A stretch of DNA of 64,000 bases from Patulibacter brassicae (GCF_033949425.1 NZ_JAXAVX010000002.1:496001-560000), one strand, 5' to 3'; positions 9,669 through 18,165 are shown, counted from the first letter of the stretch. Program-made: numbers and translations. Notes: generated by a model from the letters alone, not told the origin.

Positions 9669-9700
9669 CCGCCGCGCCGGCACCAGCGCCGGCGCGGCGG
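9669..9700 (+). terminator. 12-bp hairpin between etfA and ETF-QO
   Basis: Perfect arms CCGCCGCGCCGG (9669-9680) and its complement (9689-9700) with an 8-nt loop. It could fully or partly stop transcription after etfBA. The downstream gene is close enough to be reached by read-through. Confidence 0.6.
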
Positions 9701-9783
9701 CCCGCTCGCCACCCCCGCGGCCCGGTCATGCGCCGGGTCCGCGCACGGGCCCCACGGACTCCCTCACGCACAGGAACCACGAC

Positions 9784-11511
9784 ATGACCGCCTCCGCGAG
9801 CAACGGCGCGATCGCGCCCGCCCAGTTCCCGCCCCCCGTAGACACCGTCGCGGAGTTCGTCGCCGCGCCGGAGGCCGACGAGGAGGAGCGGATCGAGGTC
9901 GGCGTCGCCATCGTCGGTGGCGGTCCCGGCGGCCTCGCCGCCGCCAACCGGCTCCTGCAGCTCCTCGCCGAGGACCCCGAGCTCATGGAGCAGCTCGGCG
10001 AGGTCCCCGTCGCGGTGATCGAGAAGGGCAAGGTCTGCGGCGCCCACAACCTCTCCGGCTCCGTGATGAAGCCGGGCCCGCTGAAGGAGCTCTTCCCGGA
10101 CTTCGACCCGAAGGCGAACGCGGCGGTCTACACCGAGGTCGAGGACGACGCGGGCGTCTGGTTCCGCAACGAGAAGAAGGCGCTGACGCTCAGGCCCACG
10201 CCGCCGAACTTCGCCAACAAGGGCAACTGGGTCGTCTCGATCTCGCAGCTCTGCCGCTGGATGGCCGAGCAGGCCGAGGAGGCCGGCGCCTACATCCTCA
10301 CGGAGACCGCCGCGCAGAAGCTGCTCGTCGACGGCGACCAGGTCGTCGGCATCGTCACCGGCGACAAGGGACGCGGCAAGGACGGCGAGCAGCTCTCGAC
10401 GTTCGAGCCCGGCATGGAGGTCCACGCGAAGGCGACCGTGCTCGCCGAGGGCAACTGGGGCCACCTGACCGGTGCCGCGGTCAAGCGCTTCGACCTCGCC
10501 GCCGGCAAGCAGCCGCCGACGTGGGAGATCGGCGCGAAGGAGGTCTGGAAGGTCAAGACGCCCTTCAAGAAGGTCGTCCACACCTTCGGCTGGCCCGCGA
10601 GCCCGCGCAAGAAGGACGCGATGGCCGGCGGCGGCTGGATCTACCCGATGGGGGAGGACCAGGTCTCGATCGGCTACGTCGTCCCGCTGCACACGCCGGA
10701 CGCCACCGTCTCGGTCCACGACCTGCTGCAGGCGTTCAAGGCCCACCCGTACGTCCGCGAGATCCTCGAGGGCGGCGAGCGCACCGCGTGGGGCGCGAAG
10801 GCGATCCAGGCCGGTGGCCTCCTGTCGCAGCCGAAGCTCTCCGTCCCCGGCGCCGTGATCGTCGGCGAGGGCGCGGGCATGGTCGACATGGCCCGGCTGA
10901 AGGGCGTCCACCTCGCGATCGCGGCCGGCAAGATCGCCGGCGAGCGGATCTACGAGCAGCTGAAGGCCGGCTCGACCGACTTCTCCTCCTACGAGACCGC
11001 GATCGAGGACTCCCTCGTCGGCAAGACGCTGCGCGAGGTCCAGTCCAACCGCGGCCTGCTCGACGCGCACAGCCTGCCGGTCGGCGCGGCCCTCTCGGGC
11101 CTCGACTTCGTCACGAAGGGCAAGCTGCCGCCGGGCAAGCCGGAGCTGCACCTCGACAAGGAGGTCGCGGTCGACGTTCCCGCGAAGCCGATCAAGGAGA
11201 TCTACCCGCAGCCGGACGGGAAGTACTTCTTCGACAAGCTCAGCTCGGTCTTCATCACGGGCAACGCGACGCGCGACGACGCGCCGAACCACATCCGGAT
11301 CGAGAAGCGGGTCCCGCGCCAGGTGGCCGAGGCCTGGAAGTGGATGTGCCCGGCGGGCGTCTACGAGATCGAGGACGACCAGCCGTCCGAGGGCTTCGTC
11401 GACGTCACCGTGAACTACACGAACTGCGTGCAGTGCGGGGCGATCACCGCCCGCGGCGGTCGCCTGACGCCGCCGGAGGGCGGCGACGGGCCCGCCTACC
11501 AGGTGGTCTGA
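9784..11511 (+). CDS. ETF:quinone oxidoreductase-like flavoprotein
   Basis: 575 residues. FAD-binding motif VGGGPGG is at residues 44-50, followed by VCGAHNLSG, GGGWIYPMGEDQVSIG, GEGAGMVDMARLKGVHLAI and a C-terminal ferredoxin-like domain. It should be a peripheral membrane enzyme passing electrons from ETF to the quinone pool. The C-terminal cluster region has CPAGVYE (Cys522) and NCVQCGAI (Cys548, Cys551). The position of the fourth expected cysteine (CxxCxxC) is Ile554. The 4Fe-4S cluster may therefore be absent, altered, or use another ligand. The ATG at 9784 is preceded by CAGGAAC. Confidence 0.9.
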   Translation: MTASASNGAIAPAQFPPPVDTVAEFVAAPEADEEERIEVGVAIVGGGPGGLAAANRLLQLLAEDPELMEQLGEVPVAVIEKGKVCGAHNLSGSVMKPGPLKELFPDFDPKANAAVYTEVEDDAGVWFRNEKKALTLRPTPPNFANKGNWVVSISQLCRWMAEQAEEAGAYILTETAAQKLLVDGDQVVGIVTGDKGRGKDGEQLSTFEPGMEVHAKATVLAEGNWGHLTGAAVKRFDLAAGKQPPTWEIGAKEVWKVKTPFKKVVHTFGWPASPRKKDAMAGGGWIYPMGEDQVSIGYVVPLHTPDATVSVHDLLQAFKAHPYVREILEGGERTAWGAKAIQAGGLLSQPKLSVPGAVIVGEGAGMVDMARLKGVHLAIAAGKIAGERIYEQLKAGSTDFSSYETAIEDSLVGKTLREVQSNRGLLDAHSLPVGAALSGLDFVTKGKLPPGKPELHLDKEVAVDVPAKPIKEIYPQPDGKYFFDKLSSVFITGNATRDDAPNHIRIEKRVPRQVAEAWKWMCPAGVYEIEDDQPSEGFVDVTVNYTNCVQCGAITARGGRLTPPEGGDGPAYQVV

Positions 11512-11560
11512 CCCCGCGGGGCGACCGCATCCGCCCCCGCCCGGGACGGCGGAGACTCGT

Positions 11561-11589
11561 CGAGGGCCGCGCAACTCGCGCGGCCCTCG
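11561..11589 (+). terminator. Hairpin terminator after ETF-QO
   Basis: Perfect 12-bp stem, arms CGAGGGCCGCGC (11561-11572) and 11578-11589, with loop AACTC. It is about 50 nt after the stop and no U tract follows. Confidence 0.75.
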
Positions 11590-11643
11590 CCGGTTCCTGA
11601 AGACGTCGGGCCGCTGGGCCCGCCGCCCCCCGTAGGCCCACCC

Positions 11644-12429
11644 GTGCGCCCCGTGACCCTCCGCCGCCCCCTGCTCGCCGTCCCGCTCGCCGCCGTCGCG
11701 CTCCTCCCGGGAGCCGCCCACGCGGCCGACCGCCCGGCGCCGTCCTCCGTGTCGCGCACCGCCTGCACGACGTCGGCGACCGACGCGCAGGGTCGCGCGG
11801 TCGACTTCGTCGTCCGCATGAGCGACATGTCCGCGCCGTCGCTCTCCTACGGCTTCCGGCTGCGGCTCCAGGAGCGGGCGCCTGGCGGCTCGTGGCGGAC
11901 GCTGCGCCGCAGCGAGCTGCCCGCCGGCTTCCAGCCGAGCCAGACCGCCCGGGCCGGGACGCGGCGGATGGTGCGCCGGATCGGCGTGCGCGGGCTGCGC
12001 CCCGGCGCGGCGTACCGGGTGCGCGTGACGTTCCGGTGGCTGCGCCCGAACGGGGACCTGCGCACCGGATCGACCACGAGCCGCGCCTGCCGGGTCGAGG
12101 ACCTGCGACCGAACCTCGCCGTGGGCGGCGGCCTCGCCTGGACGCCCGCGCCGACCGCCGGGGAGGTCGTGTACCGCGTCCCGATGCGGACGGAGCGCCC
12201 GGCGGCGCTCGGCGGGCGGCCGGTCGTCGTCGCGGTGCTCCAGGACGGCGTCGAGCTCGGACGGACCGAGATCGCGCCGGTCGGCGGCGACGAGGTCGTG
12301 CTCGTGCCCGGTCGCCGCTGCGCGAGCGATCGTCCGCTGCGGGTCGTCGCCGATCCGGACGGGGCGGTCGACGAGCGCGACGAGGACGACAACGCCGTCC
12401 GGGCGGCCTGCCCCGCGAGCGCCGGCTGA
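11644..12429 (+). CDS. Secreted protein with CARDB-like C-terminal domain, function unknown
   Basis: 261 residues. An Arg-rich N-terminus and a Leu/Ala core ending in AHAADRPAP make a clear signal peptide (about residues 1-27). The middle (about 55-155) resembles a fibronectin/Ig-like beta domain (YRVRVTFRWLRPNG). The end (about 160-258) has DPDGAVDERDEDDN, the acidic turn typical of CARDB cell-adhesion domains. Four or five Cys residues could form disulfides outside the cell. The GTG at 11644 follows TAGGCC (11633-11638), a weak -10. No function can be assigned. Confidence 0.75.
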   Translation: MRPVTLRRPLLAVPLAAVALLPGAAHAADRPAPSSVSRTACTTSATDAQGRAVDFVVRMSDMSAPSLSYGFRLRLQERAPGGSWRTLRRSELPAGFQPSQTARAGTRRMVRRIGVRGLRPGAAYRVRVTFRWLRPNGDLRTGSTTSRACRVEDLRPNLAVGGGLAWTPAPTAGEVVYRVPMRTERPAALGGRPVVVAVLQDGVELGRTEIAPVGGDEVVLVPGRRCASDRPLRVVADPDGAVDERDEDDNAVRAACPASAG

Positions 12430-12492
12430 ACGGCGCCGCGGTCACGCGCCGGTCGTCCGTCGAGCGCGCCGCGGGGACCCCGGACGCGTTGC

Positions 12493-12498
12493 TACCCT
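12493..12498 (+). promoter_or_regulatory. -10 element, near-leaderless start of rpmE2
   Basis: TACCCT ends 9 nt before the ATG at 12508. No Shine-Dalgarno sequence lies between them. Confidence 0.55.
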
Positions 12499-12507
12499 GC
12501 TCCGACG

Positions 12508-12759
12508 ATGAAGTCCGAGATCCATCCCGAGTACCGGCCCGTGGTCTTCCGGGACGTCTCCGCCGGCGTCACCTACCTGACGCGTTCGACGCTCAAGAGC
12601 AACAACACGATCGAGCTCGACGGCGAGACCTACCCGGTCGTCGACGTGGAGATCTCGTCGGCCTCGCACCCGTTCTACACCGGCAAGCAGAAGATCGTCG
12701 ACACCGCCGGTCGCGTCGAGCGGTTCCGCCGCCGCGCCGCCAAGCGCGCCGAGGCCTGA
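12508..12759 (+). CDS. rpmE2: 50S ribosomal protein L31 type B
   Basis: 83 residues. The N-terminal IHPEYRPVVF and the DVEISSASHPFYTGKQ segment are diagnostic of L31. The zinc-binding cysteines of type A are absent, so this is the zinc-independent (C-minus) paralogue. In other bacteria that form replaces the zinc form under zinc starvation. It is expected on the large subunit near the central protuberance. No Zur box could be identified by eye upstream. The neighbours prfA and prmC also act in translation, a common grouping. Confidence 0.93.
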   Translation: MKSEIHPEYRPVVFRDVSAGVTYLTRSTLKSNNTIELDGETYPVVDVEISSASHPFYTGKQKIVDTAGRVERFRRRAAKRAEA

Positions 12760-12788
12760 GGCCGCGGGCGCTCGAGCGTCCGACCCCG

Positions 12789-13832
12789 ATGTCCGCGCGC
12801 GGGCCCTTCGACCAGGAGGTCCCGGCTCGCGCGCTCGACGCCGACCGCGAGGTCGACGTCTCCTACGGCGCCCAGCGCGACGCCCCCGTCGGCGGTCAGG
12901 CGGTCGTCGAGGGCGTGATGATGCGCGGCGTCCGCCACTGGGCGGTCGCCGTCCGCCATCCGCATCCCGACCAGCTCGTCGACGGGCGCCTGCCGGCCGG
13001 CGAGCCGGCGCTCGGCGGGATCGGCGTGCAGGTCGCGCCGTTCCGCTCCGTGCTCGCCCGCAAGCGCTGGCTGCGTCTCCCGGTGCTCCGCGGCTCGGTC
13101 GCGCTCGTCGAGTCGCTGCGGATCGGCTTCCGGGCGCTGCGCCTGGCCGCCGAGTCCCAGGCGCCCGAGGACGACCAGCCGACGAAGCGCGACTGGACGG
13201 TCGCCGTGCTCGGCGGCGTGCTGCTCGCCGTCGGCCTCTTCGTCCTCACCCCCGTCGGGCTCACGAGCCTCATCAAGGACGAGCTCGGCTCGGGGGTCGC
13301 CTTCTGGATGGTGGAGGCGGTCGTCTCGACGACGATCTTCGTCGGCTACCTCGCGCTCATCTCGCGCTTGCCGGACCTGCGCCGCGTCTTCCAGTACCAC
13401 GGCGCCGAGCACCAGACCATCGCCTGCTACGAGGCCGGCCTGCCGCTGACGCCGGAGAACGCGTCGCGCTTCAGCCGCCTGCACCCGCGCTGCGGCACGA
13501 GCTTCATGCTCATCGTGATGCTCGTCGCGGTGGCCGTCTACTCGCCGCTCGGGCTCCTGGACTGGTGGCAGATGATGCTCGTGCGCCTCGCCGGCCTGCC
13601 GCTGATCGTCGGCCTCTCGTTCGAGGCGATCAAGTACGCCGGGCGCCACCGCGGCAACGCGCTCGTCCGGGTGATCATGTGGCCCGGGCTGCAGCTGCAG
13701 CGGATGACGACCCGCGTGCCCGACGCCCACCAGCTGGCGGTCGCGATCGCCGCGCTCCAGGCGGTGCTCGACCGCGAGGACCCGCGCGACGCCAGCGACG
13801 CCGAGCTGGCCGGCATCGAGGTCGCGGCCTGA
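12789..13832 (+). CDS. DUF1385 (YqhQ-type) membrane protein
   Basis: 347 residues. The family signature is present: GGQAVVEGVMMRG near residue 36, the RGSVALVESL segment, and the FQYHGAEHQTIACYEAG block, then RLHPRCGTSFM. There are about four membrane helices (near 138-155, 165-190, 238-260, 262-280). The biochemical role is unknown; the conserved His, Glu and Cys suggest a metal-binding or catalytic site. The position between rpmE and prfA is conserved in many Gram-positive genomes. The start ATG at 12789 is the first in frame with sensible spacing. Confidence 0.88.
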   Translation: MSARGPFDQEVPARALDADREVDVSYGAQRDAPVGGQAVVEGVMMRGVRHWAVAVRHPHPDQLVDGRLPAGEPALGGIGVQVAPFRSVLARKRWLRLPVLRGSVALVESLRIGFRALRLAAESQAPEDDQPTKRDWTVAVLGGVLLAVGLFVLTPVGLTSLIKDELGSGVAFWMVEAVVSTTIFVGYLALISRLPDLRRVFQYHGAEHQTIACYEAGLPLTPENASRFSRLHPRCGTSFMLIVMLVAVAVYSPLGLLDWWQMMLVRLAGLPLIVGLSFEAIKYAGRHRGNALVRVIMWPGLQLQRMTTRVPDAHQLAVAIAALQAVLDREDPRDASDAELAGIEVAA

Positions 13833-13844
13833 GCGTCGGCGGGC

Positions 13845-13890
13845 GCCGCCGCCCTGGCGGCGGCCGGGCCGCGGTCCCCGCCGCGGCCCG
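13845..13890 (+). terminator. Tandem GC hairpins between DUF1385 gene and prfA
   Basis: Two adjacent inverted repeats, one GCCGCCGCC/GGCGGCGGC (13845-13864) and one GGGCCGCGG/CCGCGGCCC just after. They probably terminate or attenuate transcription before prfA, which has its own -10. Confidence 0.5.
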
Positions 13891-13896
13891 CCGGAG

Positions 13897-13902
13897 TACC
13901 CT
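13897..13902 (+). promoter_or_regulatory. -10 element, near-leaderless start of prfA
   Basis: TACCCT ends 9 nt before the GTG at 13912. Confidence 0.55.
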
Positions 13903-13911
13903 CGGTCGTCC

Positions 13912-14982
13912 GTGATCGAGGCCCTCGTCGAGCAGATCAACGCCCGGTTCGCCGAGCTCGAGCAGCAGATCGTCGATCCCGAGGTCATCGGGGACCGGCA
14001 GCGCTACGCGGAGGTCGGGCGCGAGTACGCCCGGCTGAAGGACGCCCACGAGCTCGCCCAGGAGTGGGAGCGCGCGACCGACGACGCCGCCGGCGCGCGC
14101 GAGCTGCTCGAGGAGGGCGACGACGACGCCGAGGTCCGGCAGCTCCTGGAGACCGCGCGGGAGCGGATCGGCGAGCTCGAGGAGGAGATCCGGCTGGCGA
14201 TGGTCGAGCCGGACCCCTACGACGAGCGCGACGTCATCGTCGAGATCCAGGGCGGGGCGGGCGGCGAGGAGGCCGGCCTCTGGGCGGGAGACGTGTACCG
14301 GATGCTCGTGAAGTTCGCCGAGCGTCGCGGGTTCACGGCCGAGCCGCTGCAGGTCTCCGACGGCAAGTACACGTTCGCCGTGAAGGGCGACGGCGCCTAC
14401 TCCGTCTTCAAGTGGGAGGGCGGGACCCACCGCGTCCAGCGCGTCCCCGCGACGGAGTCGCAGGGGCGGATCCACACCTCGACCTGCACGGTGGCGGTGC
14501 TGCCGGAGGCCGAGGACGTCGACGTGCGGATCGACCAGAACGACCTGCAGATCGACGTCTTCCGCTCCGGTGGTCCGGGCGGGCAGTCGGTGAACACCAC
14601 CGACTCCGCCGTGCGGATCACCCACAAGCCGACCGGCGTCGTCGTGTCGATGCAGGACGAGAAGTCGCAGCTGCAGAACCGCGAGAAGGCCATGCGCGTG
14701 CTGCGCGCCCGGCTGCAGGAGCGCGCGCTGGCCGAGCAGCGCGCCGAGCAGGCAGCGGCCCGCAGCGCGCAGGTCGGCACGGGCGACCGCGCCGAGAAGA
14801 TCCGCACCTACAACTACGGCGAGCGGCGGGTCACCGACCATCGGGTGAAGGTCACCCTGTACTCGCTGGAGGCGGTGCTCGCGGGCGAGCTGGACGAGTT
14901 CACCGCCGCGCTGCAGGCCGACGAGAAGCGGCGCCTGCTCGAGCTGCAGGCCGCCGACGGGACGACCACCGGATCCTCGTGA
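13912..14982 (+). CDS. prfA: Peptide chain release factor 1
   Basis: 356 residues, the normal RF1 length. The stop-codon recognition tripeptide is Pro179-Ala-Thr181 (RF1 reads UAA and UAG). The GGQ peptidyl-tRNA hydrolysis motif is at residues 223-225 in GGPGGQSVN. The N-terminal helical domain is followed by the beta-rich domains as usual. The GTG start overlaps a leaderless-type promoter. The stop codon overlaps the start of prmC, the methyltransferase that modifies this GGQ glutamine, so supply of enzyme and substrate is coupled. Confidence 0.97.
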   Translation: MIEALVEQINARFAELEQQIVDPEVIGDRQRYAEVGREYARLKDAHELAQEWERATDDAAGARELLEEGDDDAEVRQLLETARERIGELEEEIRLAMVEPDPYDERDVIVEIQGGAGGEEAGLWAGDVYRMLVKFAERRGFTAEPLQVSDGKYTFAVKGDGAYSVFKWEGGTHRVQRVPATESQGRIHTSTCTVAVLPEAEDVDVRIDQNDLQIDVFRSGGPGGQSVNTTDSAVRITHKPTGVVVSMQDEKSQLQNREKAMRVLRARLQERALAEQRAEQAAARSAQVGTGDRAEKIRTYNYGERRVTDHRVKVTLYSLEAVLAGELDEFTAALQADEKRRLLELQAADGTTTGSS

Positions 14983-15884
14983 GCGGACCGGCGCCGGGCG
15001 CGCGCCGCGCCGCGACCGATCCGCGCCCCGCCGCGCCGGAGACCCGCCTGGACGCGGTCCGGCGACTCGCCGCGCGCTTCGCCGCGGCCGGGATCGACGG
15101 ACCGCGGCTCGACGCCGAGCTCCTCGTGGCCGAGGTCGTCGATCCCGGCCGTCCCGACCGCACCCGGCTCTTCCTCGACGGGCACGAGCCGCTGACCCCG
15201 TCCCAGGCGGCGACGCTCGCCGCGCTGGAGCGCCGCCGCGCCGACGAGCGCGCGCCCGTCGCCCACCTGCTCGGCACCCGCGGCTTCCGGCACGTCGACC
15301 TCGTCGTCGACGGACGCGTCCTCGTGCCGCGCCCCGAGACGGAGCTCCTCGTCGAGGTCGGCCTCGAGCTCCCGTCCGGGGCCGCGGTGCTCGACGTCGG
15401 GACGGGCAGCGGCGCCATCGCCCTCGCGCTCGCCGACGAGCGCCCGGACCTGCGGATCCACGCGACGGACGTCTCGCCGGACGCGCTCGCCGTCGCGCGC
15501 GAGAACGCGCGCCGGCTCGACCTCCCGGTGACGTTCCACGCGGGCGACCTGCTGGCGGGCCTCGACGCGGCCGCGATCGGCACGCCGCTGGCGGTGCTCT
15601 CCAACCCGCCGTACGTGCCCGACGGCGACCGGCCGTCGCTCATGCCCGAGGTCCGCGACCACGACCCGGCGCTGGCGCTCTTCGGGGGGCCGGACGGGCT
15701 CGACGTCGTCCGTCGCCTGGTGCCGGCGGCGACCGATGCCGGCGCCGCGCTGCTGGCGATCGAGATCGGGGCCGGGCAGGCGCCGGCGACCGCTGCGCTC
15801 CTCGAGGCCGCCGGCTGGCGCGACGTCGCGGTCCGCGACGACCTGGCCGGGATCGGTCGCGTCGTGCTCGGACGGCGCCCGTGA
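14979..15884 (+). CDS. prmC: Release factor glutamine methyltransferase
   Basis: 301 residues, SAM-dependent methyltransferase that methylates the GGQ glutamine of RF1 and RF2. The SAM-binding motif is VLDVGTGSGAIALAL (near residues 137-151). The catalytic NPPY tetrad is at residues 209-212. An N-terminal helical domain (about 25-100) carries the conserved RPETE segment before the Rossmann domain. The GTG at 14979 overlaps the prfA stop by 4 nt (GTGA), and its own stop overlaps the next gene in the same way. Translation of the three genes is therefore coupled. Confidence 0.96.
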   Translation: MSGPAPGARRAATDPRPAAPETRLDAVRRLAARFAAAGIDGPRLDAELLVAEVVDPGRPDRTRLFLDGHEPLTPSQAATLAALERRRADERAPVAHLLGTRGFRHVDLVVDGRVLVPRPETELLVEVGLELPSGAAVLDVGTGSGAIALALADERPDLRIHATDVSPDALAVARENARRLDLPVTFHAGDLLAGLDAAAIGTPLAVLSNPPYVPDGDRPSLMPEVRDHDPALALFGGPDGLDVVRRLVPAATDAGAALLAIEIGAGQAPATAALLEAAGWRDVAVRDDLAGIGRVVLGRRP

Positions 15885-16543
15885 GCGCGCCGGTGCTGCC
15901 GCTGGACGCCGCGGCGATCGCGACCCTCACGGCGGCCACGCGCCGCGGGGACGTCGCGTGCTTCCCGGCCGACACGGTGTACGGCCTGGCGACCGACCCG
16001 GAGGACGCGGACGCGGTGGCGCGGATGGCGGCGCTGAAGGACCGCCCGCCCGGGAAGCCCGACGCCGTCATGTGCTGGTCGCTCGACGCGGCGCTCGAGG
16101 CGATCGGCCCGCAGCCGGACGGCATCGACCGCGCCCTGCGGGTGCTCCTGCCCGGACCGGTGGGCGTGCTCCTGCCCAACCCGGAGCGCCGGTTCGCCGC
16201 CGCCTGCGGGACCGACCCCACGACGCTCGGCCTGCGCGTCCCGCGGATCGCGAGCGGCCCCGTCGACGCCCCGCCGATCGCGCAGACGAGCGCGAACCGG
16301 GCGGGGGAGGCCGATCCCGTCCGGCTCGCCGACGTGCCGGCCGACGTCCGAGCGGGCTGCGCCGTCGTGCTCGACGGCGGGGCGCTCCCGGGGGTGGCGT
16401 CGACGATCGTCGACCTGCGCCCGCTCGCCGCGGGCGGTCGCTGGCGGATCGTCCGCGAGGGCGCGGTCCCGGCCGCCGCGATCGCGGCCCGCCTGGACGG
16501 CGCGACCCCGGGCGGAGCGGACACGGGCGCCGCCGGGCGGTAG
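15881..16543 (+). CDS. Threonylcarbamoyl-AMP synthase (Sua5/YrdC family)
   Basis: 220 residues in the YrdC-like fold. KxR is seen in LKDRPPGKP near residue 55, with FPADTVYGLA at about 28-37 and the SAN motif in QTSANRAGEADP. It makes threonylcarbamoyl-adenylate for the t6A37 modification of ANN-decoding tRNAs. It lacks the long Sua5 C-terminal domain and so is of the short YrdC type. Its start overlaps the prmC stop (GTGA). The same pairing with prmC is seen in mycobacteria. Confidence 0.93.
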   Translation: MSAPVLPLDAAAIATLTAATRRGDVACFPADTVYGLATDPEDADAVARMAALKDRPPGKPDAVMCWSLDAALEAIGPQPDGIDRALRVLLPGPVGVLLPNPERRFAAACGTDPTTLGLRVPRIASGPVDAPPIAQTSANRAGEADPVRLADVPADVRAGCAVVLDGGALPGVASTIVDLRPLAAGGRWRIVREGAVPAAAIAARLDGATPGGADTGAAGR

Positions 16544-16546
16544 CGT
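16541..16546 (+). promoter_or_regulatory. -10 element, leaderless start of rpiB
   Basis: TAGCGT includes the stop codon of the preceding gene and ends 7 nt before the ATG at 16554. Confidence 0.55.
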
Positions 16547-16553
16547 CCAGGCC

Positions 16554-17021
16554 ATGCGGATCGTCGTCGGCTCGGACCACGCCGGGTTCGAGCTCAAGCA
16601 GCACGTGAAGTCGACCCTCGAGGCCGCCGGCCATGACGTCGTCGACGTCGGCACGACCTCGGCGGAGTCCACGGATTACCCGCCGTTCGCCGCGCAGGCG
16701 GCCCGAGCGGTCGCCGCCGGCGACGCGGAGCGCGGCGTCCTCGTCTGCGGATCCGGCAACGGCGTCACGATCACCGCGAACAAGATCGACGGGATCCGCG
16801 CCGTGAACGCGCACGACGCGGACGAGGCCACGATGGCCCGCCGCCACAACGGCATCAACGTCCTGGGCCTCTCGCAGGCGCGGGTCGCCGCCGACGACGC
16901 CGACGCGATCGTCGCGGCGTTCCTCGACACGGACTTCGACGGCGGGCGCCACGAGCGCCGGGTCGGCGAGATCGCCGACGTCGAGCGGGGCGGCGACGGC
17001 CGCCCGCCGGCGAGTGCCTGA
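16554..17021 (+). CDS. rpiB: Ribose-5-phosphate isomerase B
   Basis: 155 residues. Key features of RpiB are present: the N-terminal GSDHAGFELK, Cys65 in VCGSGNG as the catalytic base region, and RRHNGINVLGL with the conserved His. It interconverts ribose-5-phosphate and ribulose-5-phosphate in the pentose phosphate pathway. The C-terminal 20 residues are a Gly/Arg-rich tail. In Actinobacteria rpiB commonly replaces rpiA. It lies between sua5 and a membrane protein gene with a 9-nt gap, followed by glyA. Confidence 0.94.
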   Translation: MRIVVGSDHAGFELKQHVKSTLEAAGHDVVDVGTTSAESTDYPPFAAQAARAVAAGDAERGVLVCGSGNGVTITANKIDGIRAVNAHDADEATMARRHNGINVLGLSQARVAADDADAIVAAFLDTDFDGGRHERRVGEIADVERGGDGRPPASA

Positions 17022-17030
17022 GCGAGCGCC

Positions 17031-18032
17031 GTGCTGCCCGATCGCACGACGCTGCGCCGCGCCGCGGCCGCGATCGCCGCGACGCTGCTGTTGAGCCTCC
17101 TCTTCATCGGCTCCTACGTCGGCGCGCTGCACGACCCGCGCCCGACCGACGTCCCCGTCGCCGTGGCCGCGCAGGTCCCGGACGAGGTCGCCGCGGCGCT
17201 CGGGCGCGGTGGGGCGATCGAGGTCCGGCGCGTCGCCGACGCCGAGCAGGCGCGCCGCGCGATCGATCGCCGCGACGCCTACGGGGCGCTCGTGGCGGGC
17301 CGGCGCGGACTGGAGCTCGTCACCGCCCCGGCGGCCTCGGTCGCCGTCGCCCAGCTGCTGCGCGCCGAGCTGCCGCCGCAGCTGCGGCAGGCGGGCGCGA
17401 CCGTCCGCACCACCGAGGTCCACGCGCTGCCCACGGGCGATCCGCGGGGGCTCGTCTCGTTCTACCTCGCGATCGGCCTCGTGCTCGCCGGGTACCTCGG
17501 GGCCGCGCTGCTGGGCCTCGCGCTCGGCACGGAGCTCGGGCTGCGGCAGACCGGGCGACGCCTGCTGGCGATCGGGGTGCTCGCGGTCCTCGGGGGCCTG
17601 CTCGGCACCGCGGTCGCGTCCGCGATCGGCGGGGGAGGGGCGTTCGGTCTCTGCGCCCTCGCCGGCGCGCTGACCGTCGCCGCCGTCGGCGCCGCGACCG
17701 TCGCCTTCCAGCGGCTGCTCGGCTTCGTGGGCACCGGGGTGTCGATCCTCCTCTTCGTCATCCTGGGCAACCCGGCCGCGGGTGGCGCGGCGCCACCGGA
17801 GCTCCTTCCCGAGCCGTGGCGCGCGGTCGGCCAGCTGCTGCCCAACGGCGCGGCGACGACGGCGATCCACGACGCCCGCTACTTCCCCGACGCGTCGCTC
17901 GCCGGTCCGCTGCTCGTGCTCGTCGCGTGGACCGCGGTGGCCGTGGCCGTCGCGCTGCTGCTGGGTCGCCGCGGACGGGCGCTGAGCCCGGAGCAGGAGC
18001 AGGCCGCGGCCGCCGCCGCGGCCGGGGTCTGA
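17031..18032 (+). CDS. Membrane protein of ABC-2/YhgE-like type, function unknown
   Basis: 333 residues. One N-terminal membrane helix (about 10-32) is followed by a soluble extracellular domain (about 35-140), then five hydrophobic helices (about 145-168, 182-205, 208-235, 240-256, 292-315). This is the layout of ABC-2 permease/YhgE-type proteins. The phrase LPTGDPRGLVSFYLAIGLVLAGYLG is typical of that group. No ATPase is adjacent. The GTG at 17031 is 9 nt after rpiB. The protein may export a small hydrophobic compound or act in envelope function, but this cannot be decided from sequence. Confidence 0.7.
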   Translation: MLPDRTTLRRAAAAIAATLLLSLLFIGSYVGALHDPRPTDVPVAVAAQVPDEVAAALGRGGAIEVRRVADAEQARRAIDRRDAYGALVAGRRGLELVTAPAASVAVAQLLRAELPPQLRQAGATVRTTEVHALPTGDPRGLVSFYLAIGLVLAGYLGAALLGLALGTELGLRQTGRRLLAIGVLAVLGGLLGTAVASAIGGGGAFGLCALAGALTVAAVGAATVAFQRLLGFVGTGVSILLFVILGNPAAGGAAPPELLPEPWRAVGQLLPNGAATTAIHDARYFPDASLAGPLLVLVAWTAVAVAVALLLGRRGRALSPEQEQAAAAAAAGV

Positions 18033-18046
18033 GCCGGGACGTTCGC

Positions 18047-18052
18047 TAGCAT
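18047..18052 (+). promoter_or_regulatory. -10 element of the ZTP riboswitch-glyA transcript
   Basis: TAGCAT at 18047-18052 sets the start near 18059, exactly at the first base of the riboswitch. Confidence 0.55.
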
Positions 18053-18057
18053 CGATC

Positions 18058-18135
18058 GGGTCGCGACTGGCGCCTGCAGGGTGGAACCGACCACCGGGGA
18101 GCGACACGAGCACCGCCGCGCGCCTGGGCACCCCG
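18058..18135 (+). promoter_or_regulatory. ZTP (pfl) riboswitch upstream of glyA
   Basis: The leader contains the conserved pfl blocks: GACTGGCG (18065-18072), TGGAACC..CCACCGGGGAGCG (near 18082-18102), a short linker, then CGCCTGGGCACC (18121-18132). The two halves form the known pseudoknotted aptamer, which binds ZTP/ZMP and reports low 10-formyl-tetrahydrofolate. glyA, which loads one-carbon units onto folate, is a standard target of this class in Actinobacteria. The aptamer ends about 30 nt before the glyA GTG. Translation control through the AGGAG sequence (18151-18160) is plausible. Confidence 0.92.
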
Positions 18136-18165
18136 CCGCCACCCCGATCCACCGAGGAGACGCCC

